The position numbers and the translations under genes were made by a program. A stretch of 64,000 nt of DNA from NCBI RefSeq assembly GCF_031458255.1, contig NZ_JAVDYC010000001.1, positions 3,171,001 through 3,235,000 on the forward strand, read 5' to 3'. The stretch comes from Catenuloplanes niger (GTDB lineage: Bacteria; Actinomycetota; Actinomycetes; Mycobacteriales; Micromonosporaceae). Shown here one piece after another: positions 27,573 through 37,002 of this stretch (position 1 is its first letter; every line of letters begins with the position of its first letter). Under the pieces are notes generated by a model. That model was given only the letters and a program-made list of their open reading frames with translations. It was not told the origin of the DNA and searched no databases.

Positions 27573-28637
27573 TCAGCGACCGTCCGCGTCCCGCGGCGGC
27601 TGCTCGGCCGAGGCCGGCGGGTAACCCGCGCCCTGCGGCTGACCCGTACCGGGCTGTCCCGGCGCCGGCTGCCCGTAGGACTGCTGCGCCTGCGCGGGCT
27701 GCCCGTGGGCGGGCTGGTCGTGCTGGACCGGCGGCGCGGACTGCGGTGCGGGCGGGCCGGACTGCGGTGCCGCCGGGTAGTGCGGCTGCTGCGGCGCGGG
27801 CGGTGCCGACTGCGGGTCCGGGTACTGCGGGGCGGCCGGCGAACCGGTGGGCGCCGGCTGCATCGGGTACGCCGCGGTCTGGTCCGCACCGAAGTTCTGC
27901 GGTTCACCGTACGGCGCGCCGTACTGCTGCGGCGGCGGGAACCCGTACTGCACGGCCGGGCCGGGCTGACCGGGCTGACCCGGGTGCTGCGGCTGACCCG
28001 GATACTGCGGCTGGCCCGGGTAGGGCTGGCCGGGATACTGCTGGCCCGGGTACGGCTGACCCGGGTACTGCCCCGGCTGGCCCGGGTGCCCGTACATGCC
28101 CGGGACCGGCGGCGCCGGCTTCGGCCGCGGCGTGTAGTAGTGCGCCTGGAAGATCGTCCACACGCCGTACGCCACCAGGCCGAGGACCGCGGTCCAGGCC
28201 AGTCGCACCAGCAGCGCGGTGAAGCCGTTCAGCACCGAGCCGGCCGCCAGGCTGACCACGCCGACCAGCAGGCCGAAGAGCAGCCCGAAGAACGCGGACA
28301 CGGCGAACTCGGCCAGCGCGACCGTGACGATCAGCTTCGCCCGCGGCAGCACCGGTGTGACGAACACCGCCAGCAGCACCGCGATCAGCGGGAAGCCGAT
28401 CGTGACGAGGTTGATGAAGTCGCCGAACGTGGCGGCGGCGCGGTCGGTGAACCGGTCCGCGCCGAAGCCGAACGGCACCACCAGGTTGAGGAAGGCGACG
28501 AACAGGAAGACCGCGTTCACGCCGAGCAGGACGAGGGCCGCGATCTCACGCAGCGGCTCGACCAGCTCGCGGACCGGCTTCTTACCGGCCGGTGCCGGGT
28601 GCTGTCCGGCTGCTGCCGGGTCGGGTTGGGTGGTCAC
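27573..28637 (-). CDS. Membrane protein with long Pro/Gln-rich tail
   Basis: A 354-residue protein of unknown function. Residues about 30-170 contain four hydrophobic segments (for example IAALVLLGVNAVFLFVAFLNLVV). Residues about 180-354 are a disordered tail with tandem PGQPYPGQ-like repeats and many Gln-Pro pairs. A short cytoplasmic N-terminus (KKPVRELVEPL) precedes the membrane part. Such tails occur in actinobacterial membrane proteins that scaffold division or secretion factors, but no role can be assigned. It is divergent from fbiA across about 116 bp. Confidence 0.7.
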   Translation of the reverse strand: MTTQPDPAAAGQHPAPAGKKPVRELVEPLREIAALVLLGVNAVFLFVAFLNLVVPFGFGADRFTDRAAATFGDFINLVTIGFPLIAVLLAVFVTPVLPRAKLIVTVALAEFAVSAFFGLLFGLLVGVVSLAAGSVLNGFTALLVRLAWTAVLGLVAYGVWTIFQAHYYTPRPKPAPPVPGMYGHPGQPGQYPGQPYPGQQYPGQPYPGQPQYPGQPQHPGQPGQPGPAVQYGFPPPQQYGAPYGEPQNFGADQTAAYPMQPAPTGSPAAPQYPDPQSAPPAPQQPHYPAAPQSGPPAPQSAPPVQHDQPAHGQPAQAQQSYGQPAPGQPGTGQPQGAGYPPASAEQPPRDADGR

Positions 28638-28753
28638 GGCTCCCCCTGGGAAGTCATGTGCGTCGTTGTGTTCGGCGCGGTTGTCCCGCGCAGCCTAGCG
28701 TCCGCCCCGGACCGCCGCGACCGGCCTCCGGTGCGATGAGTAAGGATTGGGGC

Positions 28754-29710
28754 ATGCGGATTACGGTCTTGGCCGGCGGCATCGGCGGTGCCCGTTTCCT
28801 CCAGGGCGTGCGGGCGCACGCGCGCACCCAGCCGGACGGCGACGTCACCGCGGTGGTGAACGTCGCGGACGACACACGCATGCACGGCCTGCGGATCTCC
28901 CCGGACCTGGACAGCGTCATGTACACGCTGGGCGGCGCGCACGACGCCGAGCGCGGCTGGGGCCAGGCCGGCGAGACGTGGACGGTCAGCGGCGAGCTCA
29001 AGGCGTACGGCGCGGAACCGACCTGGTTCGGGCTCGGTGACAAGGACATCGCCACCCACCTGGTGCGCACCACCATGCTCGACGCCGGTTACCCGCTCTC
29101 CCAGGTCACCGAGGCGCTCTGCGCCCGGTGGAACCCCGGCGTCCGGCTGATCCCGGCCACCGACGACCGGCTGGAGACGCACGTCGTGGTGGACCTGCCC
29201 GGTGAGGGCCGGCGCGCGATCCACTTCCAGGAGTGGTGGGTCCGGTACCGCGGCAACGTGCCCACCAGCCGGTTCGTGTTCGTCGGCGCGGACACGGCGA
29301 AGCCCGCGCCCGGCGTGCTCGAGGCGATCGCGGCCGCGGACGTGATCCTGATCGCGCCGAGCAACCCCGTGGTGAGCATCGCGCCGATCCTGGCCGTGCC
29401 CGGGCTGCGCGACGCGCTGGTCGCCGCGTCCGCGCCGATCGTCGGCGTCTCCGGCATCATCGGCGGTTCCCCGGTCCGCGGCATGGCCGACAAGTGCCTG
29501 GCCACGATCGGCGTCGAGTGCACCGCGGCCGGCGTCGGCGGCCTCTACGGCGCACGGTCCGACGGCGGCCTGCTGGACGGCTGGCTGGTCGACACCACGG
29601 ACGACGGACTCACCGTTCCCGGCGTCCGGGTGGCGTCCGCGCCGCTCTGGATGACCGACGAGGACGCGACCGCCGCGATCGTGGCCGCCGCGCTCGCGCT
29701 GGCCGGGTGA
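28754..29710 (+). CDS. fbiA: 2-phospho-L-lactate (or PEP) transferase CofD/FbiA
   Basis: A 318-residue enzyme that joins FO to the phospho-lactyl or enolpyruvyl donor in F420 synthesis. It begins with the family signature MRITVLAGGIGGARFLQG and continues with NVADDTRMHGLRISPDLDSVMYTL, APSNPVVSIAPIL and GIIGGSPVRGMADKCL. The ATG at 28754 is preferred over 28736 because AAGGA is correctly spaced and family members begin here. fbiB follows on the same strand after a gap of about 195 bp. Confidence 0.94.
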   Translation: MRITVLAGGIGGARFLQGVRAHARTQPDGDVTAVVNVADDTRMHGLRISPDLDSVMYTLGGAHDAERGWGQAGETWTVSGELKAYGAEPTWFGLGDKDIATHLVRTTMLDAGYPLSQVTEALCARWNPGVRLIPATDDRLETHVVVDLPGEGRRAIHFQEWWVRYRGNVPTSRFVFVGADTAKPAPGVLEAIAAADVILIAPSNPVVSIAPILAVPGLRDALVAASAPIVGVSGIIGGSPVRGMADKCLATIGVECTAAGVGGLYGARSDGGLLDGWLVDTTDDGLTVPGVRVASAPLWMTDEDATAAIVAAALALAG

Positions 29711-29905
29711 AACCCGCCACCACCGTTGATCGTTTCCACGGCGTAGGAACATCACGTCGTCGTCGCACGGTTCCGGCGGTTCGGCGCCGCCGGTCCGCCG
29801 GCGTTTTTCCTCGCGTCGCCCCGGCGGCGTGCGAGCAGACCACACGCGAACCGGCGCCGGGCCGCGACGCATCGGCACCGACGCGGTGAAGAGAAAGATC
29901 CCGGC

Positions 29906-31030
29906 ATGAGCGGAGAGAGTCCCGTGACCGATCTGATGGTCCTGCCCGTCGCCGGCATCGGCGAGATCCGGCCCGGCGACGACCTCGCCGCCACCATCGC
30001 CGAGGCCGCGCCGTGGCTGCAGGACGGCGACGTCCTGGTGGTCACCTCCAAGATCGTCTCGAAGGCCGAGGGCCGCCTGGTCCCGGTCCCCGCGGCGGAG
30101 GGCCCGGAGCGGGACGCCGCCAAGGCCGAGGTGCTGCGCGGCGAGACCGCCCGGGTCGTCGCCACCCGCGGCCAGACCCGGATCGTGCAGACCCACCACG
30201 GCTTCGTCATGGCCAACGCCGGCATCGACGCCTCCAACGTCGAGCCCGACCGGCTGGTGCTGCTGCCCGCCGACCCGGACGCCTCGGCCCGCGCCCTCCG
30301 CGCCGCGCTGCACGCGCTCACGTCCCGTACCGTCGCCGTGATCGTCTCCGACACCATGGGCCGCCCCTGGCGCAACGGTCTCACCGACGTGGCGCTCGGC
30401 GTCGCCGGCCTCGACCCGATCGACGACCACCGCGGCCGCACCGACTCGTACGGCAACGAGCTGCACGTCACGCAGATCGCCGTCGCCGACGAACTGGCCG
30501 CCGCCGCCGACCTGGTCAAGGGCAAGGCCGACGGCGTACCCGTGGCCGTCGTCCGCGGCTACCGCTTCACCGCACCGCCCGGCGACGGCCCCGGCGCCCG
30601 CGTCATGGTCCGCGACGGCGCCACCGACATGTTCTCGCTCGGCACCACCGAGGCCCGCGCCGCCGGCCTCCGCGACGCCGCCGACCTGCCCCCCGCCCCG
30701 CTGTTCCACTCCCCCGCGCTACCCGACGCCGAGGACACCGCCGCCGTGGTCCGCGCCATCTCCCACGCGCTGCCCGCCGCCGCCCCCGGCACGCTCTTCA
30801 CCCACGAGAAAAACCCCGCCACGGTACGCGAGACGCCCCCACCCGGCGTCGACATCCCGGCCGCCACCACCGACCTCATCATCTGCACCCCACCCGTCGA
30901 CTCGGCCCCCGCCCTGATCCGCTTCGGCGCCGACATCCACCGCCTCCGCGCCTCCCTCGCCGCCGAGGGCCTCGCCTCCGCCACCCTCACCGACACCCCA
31001 CCGATCCTCCTGGCCGTCGGCCCCGCCTGA
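29906..31030 (+). CDS. fbiB: F420-0:gamma-glutamyl ligase CofE/FbiB without nitroreductase domain
   Basis: A 374-residue protein that adds glutamates to F420-0 using GTP. Residues about 8-255 form the CofE domain: [60 protein letters not shown] and [18 protein letters not shown]. The last 110 residues do not show the FMN-binding nitroreductase domain of mycobacterial FbiB (about 448 residues); they are shorter and Ala/Pro-rich. The glutamate tail may therefore still be made, but the dehydro-F420 reduction must be done elsewhere if used. The ATG at 29906 is the longest plausible start; GTG at about 29923 is an alternative. Confidence 0.9.
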   Translation: MSGESPVTDLMVLPVAGIGEIRPGDDLAATIAEAAPWLQDGDVLVVTSKIVSKAEGRLVPVPAAEGPERDAAKAEVLRGETARVVATRGQTRIVQTHHGFVMANAGIDASNVEPDRLVLLPADPDASARALRAALHALTSRTVAVIVSDTMGRPWRNGLTDVALGVAGLDPIDDHRGRTDSYGNELHVTQIAVADELAAAADLVKGKADGVPVAVVRGYRFTAPPGDGPGARVMVRDGATDMFSLGTTEARAAGLRDAADLPPAPLFHSPALPDAEDTAAVVRAISHALPAAAPGTLFTHEKNPATVRETPPPGVDIPAATTDLIICTPPVDSAPALIRFGADIHRLRASLAAEGLASATLTDTPPILLAVGPA

Positions 31031-31187
31031 TCGTGCTGTCACAATCCCGCGCACCTCGGCTGCCAGCCGCCGGAACAGCCGTTTCTGCCGCGTCGGCGGC
31101 CGACCTGTCGACGACGGCGCGGGGCTGGTACTCCAGCAGGAGACCCGTTTATGACTCGGTGCGGGCCTGCCGGGGCGCTGCCCTCGT

Positions 31188-31574
31188 TCAGCGGGCGGGG
31201 TCGCGGCGGCCCGGTTCCTGCGCGCGCAGGAACCGCTGGTTGGACTCGATCAGTGCGTCCAGCACCGTGCGGGCGGTGGTCAGATCGTCGATGGACTCCG
31301 ACAGTCGCTGTCGTTCGCGGTCCATGACCTCGGCTGCGCGCCGGGCCTCGCGCAGGCTCGGACTGTTCATGCAGGGCACCATCTCGGCGATCGTGCGGCT
31401 CGGCACCCCGGCGGTCAGGTACGCCTGAATGATGCGCACCCGATCGACATGGTCCTCCTCGTAGTGGCGCTGCCCGGTCGCGGAACGCGCGCTCACCAAC
31501 AGACCCTGCTGCTCGTAGTAGCGCAGCGACCGGGTGCTGACACCGGTCCGGGCAGCCAGTTCACCGATGCGCAT
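31188..31574 (-). CDS. MerR family regulator
   Basis: A protein of about 128 residues. The N-terminal MerR winged helix reads MRIGELAARTGVSTRSLRYYEQQGLLVSAR, followed by GQRHYEEDHVDRVRIIQAYL, and a C-terminal coiled dimerisation helix (REARRAAEVMDRERQRLSESIDDL). The ATG at 31574 begins the motif; the longer frame to 31607 is not needed. It is divergent from an EthD-domain gene, with a perfect palindrome in the shared promoter (31620-31635). A lone Cys near residue 67 could sense an electrophile or oxidant; this is inference. Confidence 0.87.
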   Translation of the reverse strand: MRIGELAARTGVSTRSLRYYEQQGLLVSARSATGQRHYEEDHVDRVRIIQAYLTAGVPSRTIAEMVPCMNSPSLREARRAAEVMDRERQRLSESIDDLTTARTVLDALIESNQRFLRAQEPGRRDPAR

Positions 31575-31619
31575 CGCAACCCCCGCTCCTCGTGTGCGCC
31601 GCGTCACGACGCCTTGCCT

Positions 31620-31635
31620 TTGACATCAATGTCAA
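31620..31635. promoter_or_regulatory. MerR operator palindrome in divergent promoter
   Basis: TTGACAT and ATGTCAA flank a CA spacer as a perfect 7-2-7 palindrome. TTGACA (31620-31625) can act as a -35 box with TATCTC (31645-31650) as -10, giving a 19-bp spacer, which is typical of promoters that MerR proteins activate by untwisting DNA. Confidence 0.7.
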
Positions 31636-31678
31636 CTTCTACGGTATCTCCTGTCCGACATTCGATAGGAGACGGTAA

Positions 31679-32014
31679 ATGATCAAGTTCGTGTACCTGG
31701 TCAAGCGTGCCGAACACCTGACGTTCGAGGAGTTCGTCACGTACCACCGCGAGCGCCACGCGCCGCTGTTCAAGTCCATCCCCGAGGCGGCGAAGTACGT
31801 CAGGCGCTACACCGTCTCGCACCCCGTCCCCGCCGAGCAGTACCCGGCGCCCGGCTGGGACGCCGTGGTGGAGATCTGTTTCGACTCCTGGGCCGACCAC
31901 GACGCCTTCTTCACCTCGGAGAACTACCGCACGGTGGTCCAGCCCGACGAGTCGACCTTCTTCGTCCACGCCGACATCTCCGTCATGGTCACCGAGGAAC
32001 GCGTCATCATCTGA
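31679..32014 (+). CDS. EthD domain protein
   Basis: A 111-residue protein with an EthD-type alpha/beta barrel fold: MIKFVYLVKRAEHLTFEEFVTYHRERHAPL and RRYTVSHPVPAEQYPAPGWDAVVEICFDSW. EthD-type proteins occur with P450 ether-degrading systems or act as small-molecule isomerases and cyclases. The exact reaction cannot be told. The ATG at 31679 follows AGGAG. It is the only gene on its side of the MerR promoter, so it is the probable MerR target. Confidence 0.82.
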   Translation: MIKFVYLVKRAEHLTFEEFVTYHRERHAPLFKSIPEAAKYVRRYTVSHPVPAEQYPAPGWDAVVEICFDSWADHDAFFTSENYRTVVQPDESTFFVHADISVMVTEERVII

Positions 32015-32022
32015 GAGATCAC

Positions 32023-32057
32023 GCCCGCGCCCCTTCCCGCACGGGGAGGGCGCGGGC
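32023..32057 (+). terminator. Terminator after the EthD gene
   Basis: A 10-bp perfect GC stem (32023-32032 with 32048-32057) is followed by CTTTC. It lies 9 bp after the EthD stop codon, and marks the left edge of the mobile and toxin region. Confidence 0.7.
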
Positions 32058-32109
32058 CTTTCGCCCCCACGAAACCTGGTCGGCCGGGCCGGGGCAGGCG
32101 CTCTGGGCG

Positions 32110-32625
32110 CAGGCGGTGCGGGAGCCGTCGACCGCGTTCGACCCGCTGATGACGAGATCGGCGCCCCGCCCGGCGAACTCGCCTACCGAATCGTGGACTG
32201 AAGACCCGCAACGACGCGCCGGGGCGGAATGCCCGACAGCATCGGCTTCGCCACCGAACCGCAGCTGGATGCTGATCCGCCGCAACCGCAGCACCGGCGA
32301 GCCGGCGTTCCACCGCTGCTGGAACCCTGAACTCGCTGCCCTGCACCAACTCGTCGCCGTCGCCGGCCGGCGCTGGAGCATCGAGGAATCGTTTCATGCC
32401 ACCAAAACCGGACTCGGTCTCGACCAGCACCGGCACCGCCGCTGGAAAGCCTGGCACCGCTGGACCACCCTGGTCATCGCCGCCCACGCCTTCCTCGCCG
32501 CAGCAACGGCAGTCAGCACAGCAAACCCGGACGGGCTGACCGCCATCACCGTCAACGAACTCCGCCGACTGTTCCACGCACTGATCCTCGAACCCGCAGC
32601 ACGACGCGTCGCCGACGTCCGGGCA
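32110..32625 (+). pseudogene. IS701-family transposase C-terminal remnant
   Basis: The plus-strand frame encodes the C-terminal part of an IS701-like DDE transposase: WMLIRRNRSTGEPAFHRCWN, VAGRRWSIEESFHATKTGLG and HRRWKAWHRWTTLVIAAHAFLAA. The N-terminal catalytic part is absent. The reading frame runs directly into an Rhs fragment at about 32620-32633, so the junction was made by rearrangement rather than by a complete insertion. Confidence 0.75.
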
Positions 32626-33821
32626 TCCCGGCGGCTGGTGTGCCGCTGCAGTCCACCGCGTGTAACGGCAGCCTGGCGCAGAAGTTCACGTTCACCCCGG
32701 TCCCGGGTCAGTCGAATCCAAATCTGGGCACGCTGTCGATCTTCCAGGACTGGTGTGTCGTCCCGGCCGGTTCGGCTGCGGGTTCCGCGGTGCAGGTGCA
32801 GAGGTGCGACGGTACCGCCGTGCAGCAGGTGGCCCGGAATGCTTCGGGTCAGCTGATCCACCAGCCGTCCGGGTTGTGTATCGCGGTCCAGAACACGTCG
32901 GGTGCGAATGGCACTCCGGTCGTGCTGGCGACGTGTGGCACGGGTGGTGAGCAGAAGTGGGAGCCGCAGAACCAGACCCGTCACATCTACGGCCCCGGCG
33001 GCTCGCGCCTGATCACCGTTCAGGGCCGTCAGGCGACGCTGATGCTGGGCGAGACGACGCTGACGGTGCAGACCGGTGGTGTGCAGGTTTCCGTGCAGCG
33101 TAGCTATGCCGCCCCTGGTGGTGGGGTGATGCGCTACACCAACGCATCCGGTTCCGGCATGGTCGCCGTTGCCTCCGATCCGCAGGGCACGCCGTCTGCT
33201 GAGGTCGCGCTGGCGGACGGGATGGAGACCCGGATCCGTAAGCAGGACCCGTTCGGTAACCAGCGTGGCGTGGCGACGCTGGGTTCGAAGATGGAGACGA
33301 AGGCCGGCTACCTCGGCGCGACTCCGGATGACGCTTCGGGTTACGTGCCGCTGGGTGCGCGCCTGTATGACCCGGTGGCAGGCCGGTTCCTGTCCGCGGA
33401 CCCGCTGCTGGACCTGGCCGACCCGGTCCAGAACAACGGCTACTCCTACGCCCACAACAACCCGATGACCCTGTCTGACCCGTCGGGCTTGTCGGTGGCG
33501 CTGTCGGCGTCGGAGATGGACGCCGCGTACAAGGGTGCGGGTCTGTCGACGGCGCAGGCGCAGGCGCAGGCGGCGATGAACTCGTCGCTGGTGTCGGTGA
33601 TCCTGGGCGCGGCGTGGAACATCCTGGCCGAGTTCCTGGGCATCAACGATGCGATCAACTGCTTCGGCGGCGACATGTGGGCGTGCGGCAGCCTGATCAT
33701 CGGTGCCGTGCCCTGGGGCAAGATCGCCAAGATCCCGAAGATCGCCAAGGCCATCGACCTGACGATCTCCGCCGTCCGCGCGTGGCAGACCGCCCGCAAG
33801 ATCGCCGAACGCGTCATGTCA
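32625..33821 (+). pseudogene. Orphan Rhs core fragment with ricin-type lectin domain
   Basis: About 400 codons nearly identical to the corresponding part of the large Rhs gene on the minus strand (about 61005-62190). The fragment starts inside the ricin B-type lectin region (WCVVPAGSAAGSAVQVQRCD, QPSGLCIAVQNTSG, GGEQKWEPQ). It carries the Rhs core end GARLYDPVAGRFLSADP and NPMTLSDPSGLSV, then a hydrophobic segment. The 5' end is fused to an IS701 remnant, so it has no start or export signal. It is interrupted at 33821 by a 931-bp IS5-type element and resumes at 34756. Confidence 0.85.
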
Positions 33822-34752
33822 GTGCGTGTTTGAGATGGGTTGGTCAGGTCCAGTCGAAGGTGCGGCGGGCTTGTCGCTGGGCGGGTTCGCCGCGGGTGAT
33901 ACGGCGGGCGGTGCCGGCGATGGCAGCCCAGCGGATCATGGCTTCGGATGTCTCCGGGTGGCGTTCGTAGTCGCGGGCCAGCCGGCGGCAGGCGGTCAGC
34001 CAGGCCAGGGTCCGCTCGACCACCCACCGTCGGGGGTGCACGGCGAAGCCGACCTGGTCAGCGGGTTTCCGGACGATCTCGATCGTGGTGTGCAGCAGGT
34101 TGCGCGCCCAGTCGACGAGCTTCCCGGCGAAGCCCTGGTCAGCGAAGACATGCCGGATCGGGGTCGCCGCGTAGGCGGCGAGCAGGGTCGATTTCGCGCC
34201 GTCGCGGTCCTGCCAGGACGCGGCCAGCACGACCACCACCACGAGCAGGCCGAGGGTGTCAGTGACGATAAACCGCTTCCGGCCGTTGATCTTCTTGCCC
34301 GCGTCATAGCCGCGGCTATCGGTGCCGACGGTGTCGGCACCCTTGACCGACTGTGAATCGATGATCCCCGCAGTCGGTTCCGGCTCCCGGCCTGCCTGCA
34401 CTCGGGCCTTGATCCGTAACGCGGCCAGGAGCCTCTCGGTGACACCGGCCTCTTCCCAGGCGGTGAAGTACCAGTACACCGTCTGCCACGGCGGAAGATC
34501 CGCAGGCAGATACCGCCACGGACACCCCGACCGCACCACATACAGAATCCCATTGACGATCTCCCGACGCGGATGCTTCTCCGGCCGGCCACCCGCACTC
34601 GGCTCCGGCAGCAGAGGCTCAATCAACGCCCACTGGGCGTCGGACAGGTCAGAGGGATACCCACGGCGCTGCGACATCGCGCCACCCTGCCCTACCCGGG
34701 CATCGAAGTCACCCCAACACACCGTCCACAACAGACCTTCTCAAACACGCAC
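33822..34752. mobile_element. IS5-family insertion sequence inside orphan Rhs gene
   Basis: A 931-bp element with inverted ends (GTGCGTGTTTGAGA at left, its complement at right) flanked by a 3-bp direct repeat TCA (33819-33821 and 34753-34755). Removing the element and one TCA restores the Rhs reading frame (V-M-S-A-A-K, compared with V-M-A-A-A-K in the intact gene). It carries a single intact transposase gene, which suggests a fairly recent insertion. Confidence 0.88.
33844..34677 (-). CDS. IS5-family DDE transposase
   Basis: A 277-residue transposase. The N-terminal DUF4096-like domain reads DLSDAQWALIEPLLPEP and GILYVVRSGCPWRYLPADLPPWQTVY. The DDE core has the first Asp in IIDSQSVKGAD, the second in HVFADQGFAGK and the Glu in WVVERTLAWL. 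The ATG at 34677 (MSQRRGYPS) is the likely start, since the longer frame reaches into the element end. The frame is intact, so the element may be active. Confidence 0.9.
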   Translation of the reverse strand: MSQRRGYPSDLSDAQWALIEPLLPEPSAGGRPEKHPRREIVNGILYVVRSGCPWRYLPADLPPWQTVYWYFTAWEEAGVTERLLAALRIKARVQAGREPEPTAGIIDSQSVKGADTVGTDSRGYDAGKKINGRKRFIVTDTLGLLVVVVVLAASWQDRDGAKSTLLAAYAATPIRHVFADQGFAGKLVDWARNLLHTTIEIVRKPADQVGFAVHPRRWVVERTLAWLTACRRLARDYERHPETSEAMIRWAAIAGTARRITRGEPAQRQARRTFDWT

Positions 34753-34755
34753 TCA

Positions 34756-35916
34756 GCAGCCAAGGCCGCCGAGGCAGCGTTCATCGCGGCTAAGAAGCTT
34801 GCTGCGGAGAAGGCGAAGAAGGCCGCCCAGGCCGCGGCGAAGAAGGCTGCTGATCTGGCGAAGACCACCAGCGCGAAGGCCGCCGACAACGCCAAGAAGA
34901 CGGGCAATCCCGCACAGCGAAATAGTCAAGCTAAGGCAAACCCGTCAAGTTCCACTGCCGCCGACGGCGGCGGCAAGAAGGCGGAGCCGAAAGCCGACAA
35001 CGCTAGCGGCGGCGGCCGCAGCAGCGGTGGCGCCAGCGGCAACAGCTTTGTCAATGTCGAGAGCGGTCCCACCTGCAGCAGCTTCGTGCCCGGCACGAGG
35101 GTCCTGATGGCCGACGGGACCACCAAACCGATCGAGGACGTCAAGCCAGGAGACAAGGTTAGAGCCACCGACGCCGAATCCGGCGAAACGGAGGCTAAAA
35201 CCGTCACGGCAACGCGTACCAGTGCTGGCATCAAGCACCTAATTAAGATCGTGATCAGCGTCGGCAGTACAGCGGAGATGACGTCACCAGAGATCATCTC
35301 CACCGACAATCATCCCTTCTGGGTCCCCGAACTCGGCAAGTGGCTCGAGGCTGCCGATTTGGTGCCCGGGCAGTGGCTGCGCACAAGCACCGGTACGTGG
35401 GTACAGATCTCGCAAATCACTCGCTGGACCGAGAGTCGGGCAACTGTTCACAACCTCACGGTCAGTGACGTTCATACCTATTACGTAGCAGGCCCTGGTT
35501 TCTCGGCCCTTGTTCACAATTGCATCGATTATGAATATATCAATGAGCATGGGCAGAGGAGCGGCGTTCGTGCGATCTTGGACAAGAGCAACCTCGGTGG
35601 GTCCACCAAACCTCCTAGCTGGAGACCGCCGGGATGGCGCGCGGGTGATAACCGGACGCACCTCCTCGGAGCCTTCAATGGCGGCTCTAACACCCGCAGG
35701 GAAAACTATGTTTCTATGCGGGCGAAGGCGAACGCGCCCGTTATGCTAAATTTCGAGAATCAAGTGCAGTCGGCACTCAAGGCGGATGAGACGGTATTCT
35801 ATAGAGCCACTCCGATCTACAAGGGGACCAATGCTCGACCCATTGGGATTGAGCTGTTCGCGCAGAGTCATGGCCCTAATGCTATCGACATCCATGTAAC
35901 TATTCTGAATAGGTGA
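34756..35916 (+). pseudogene. Orphan Rhs C-terminus: Ala/Lys region, Hint domain, NS-type nuclease toxin
   Basis: This continues the Rhs fragment after the IS5 element. A long Ala/Lys-rich helix (KAAEAAFIAAKKLAAEKAKK) and Gly/Ser linker lead to a pretoxin Hint domain (SFVPGTRVLMADGTTKPIED to DVHTYYVAG...VHN), expected to release the toxin by self-cleavage. The final 130 residues resemble DNA/RNA non-specific endonucleases (PF13930): NRTHLLGAFNGGSNTRRENYV, NFENQVQSAL, FYRATPIYKG and DIHVTILN, with the His of THL as likely catalytic residue. The toxin half is full length and AT-richer than the Rhs core. Without the Rhs N-terminus it cannot be exported as it stands. Confidence 0.8.
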
Positions 35917-36479
35917 TTCGCATTTCCGATGTTGACTCGATTGTTCGAATGGTTAGTGGTGATCTGCCAGGGCTGCGCGAAGTGGGTATTGTGGATTGGG
36001 ATTACGTGGAGGCTGATATTGGCTACAGTGCCCCAAGGGACTACAAGAACCTTATTGACGCAATTGGTGCTGGCGTAATAGATGACAGTCTCTGCATTTA
36101 TGGCGTCGATCGAATTGATCGTGACGGCAACCTGTTGGAGTTGGTGAGACTGTGCGATGATGCGTGGGAGGATTATCGTACTGCGGGCGTGGTGCTTCCG
36201 GAGCGATACTTTTCGGGCGTAAGGCTAATCCCCTTTGGGAGTGCCGAAGGCAATTACTTTTATTGGATTGCGACGGAGAGCGTTTCGGCTGACGACTGGA
36301 ATGTGGTATTCGTTGATGTCGACTTGCAGAACTGGTACGAATACGATCTCATGGCTACGGAATTTATTCGTCGGTTGCTGACTGCGGAAATCGAGCCTCC
36401 GACACTGGCTGGGATATTCGGCCTCAAGCATCATAAGATGGAAAGGTTCGGCGACGAGCCGGTCGATAGTGCTAGCTGA
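35913..36479 (+). CDS. SUKH (SMI1/KNR4) family immunity protein
   Basis: A 188-residue protein starting at a GTG that overlaps the toxin stop (GTGA). The SUKH-type core reads WDYVEADIGYSAPRDYKNLIDAIGAGVIDDSLCIYGV, then a later WIATESVSADDWNVVFVD and a helix EFIRRLL. SUKH proteins bind and block polymorphic-toxin nucleases. The overlap and position directly after the nuclease indicate a cognate immunity protein. Its codon use is AT-richer than the chromosome, like the toxin tip. Confidence 0.75.
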   Translation: MIRISDVDSIVRMVSGDLPGLREVGIVDWDYVEADIGYSAPRDYKNLIDAIGAGVIDDSLCIYGVDRIDRDGNLLELVRLCDDAWEDYRTAGVVLPERYFSGVRLIPFGSAEGNYFYWIATESVSADDWNVVFVDVDLQNWYEYDLMATEFIRRLLTAEIEPPTLAGIFGLKHHKMERFGDEPVDSAS

Positions 36480-36565
36480 AGTGGGCCCAGCCGGAATGGA
36501 ACAGTAGTAAATGGGTGGGCTGGCGGGATCGACCCGTTGGTCTGGCGACGTGAGGTCGGCAGATT

Positions 36566-36990
36566 CGGACGGTTGTAGTATTTGATCTTGGAAGGTCGGC
36601 GGGACAGGATTCCCGCTGTGCGCGCAATGCTGACCTTGACCGACCGTGAAGAGATATCCCGTGGCCTGAAGGAGGGTCTGGAATGCAAGGAGACGCCCTT
36701 CTGATCAACCGGAACCCGTCGGTGGTCTCCCGAGACGTGGCCCGGCACGGAGGACGCGCCGAGTACCGGGCCGTGACTGCCGACGATGCGGCGGCGGCGG
36801 CCGGTCACGGCCGAAGGCATACGCGGTCGACCGGTCACCACGGCTGCGGACGGCGGTCACCGAGCTCTTGAGGATCGGCTGTTCACCGGCGTCAATCGCG
36901 GGCCGGTTGCCTGCCAACTACGCCGGCGATCGGGCTGTACGGGTGTCACACGAGGCGATCTAACGCCTTTGGGGATAGGCGGGCTCGCGC
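36566..36990 (+). pseudogene. IS30-like transposase N-terminal remnant, copy 1
   Basis: A degenerate fragment related to an IS30 transposase N-terminus. The stretch encoding LTLTDREEISR, a frameshift, RNPSVVSRDVARHGGRAEYRAV and later AGRLPANYAGD can be followed in several frames. It matches the second copy at 38913-39320, including the leader GGTTGTAG...TTTGATCTTGG. The 3' half is missing and the copy is cut by the IS5 element at 37003. Confidence 0.65.
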
Positions 36991-37002
36991 TCTCTATCCA
37001 GT

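Noticed and set aside
27960-28110. Repetitive DNA that might suggest a CRISPR array
   Set aside because: It encodes in-frame PGQPYPGQ-like repeats of a protein tail, and there are no spacers of constant length.
24771-28739. 1322-codon plus-strand open frame
   Set aside because: It is antisense to fbiC and the membrane protein, with low-complexity Arg/Val composition typical of GC-rich shadow frames.
32394-33455. 353-codon minus-strand open frame opposite the Rhs fragment
   Set aside because: The plus strand carries clear Rhs and lectin motifs matching the second Rhs copy.
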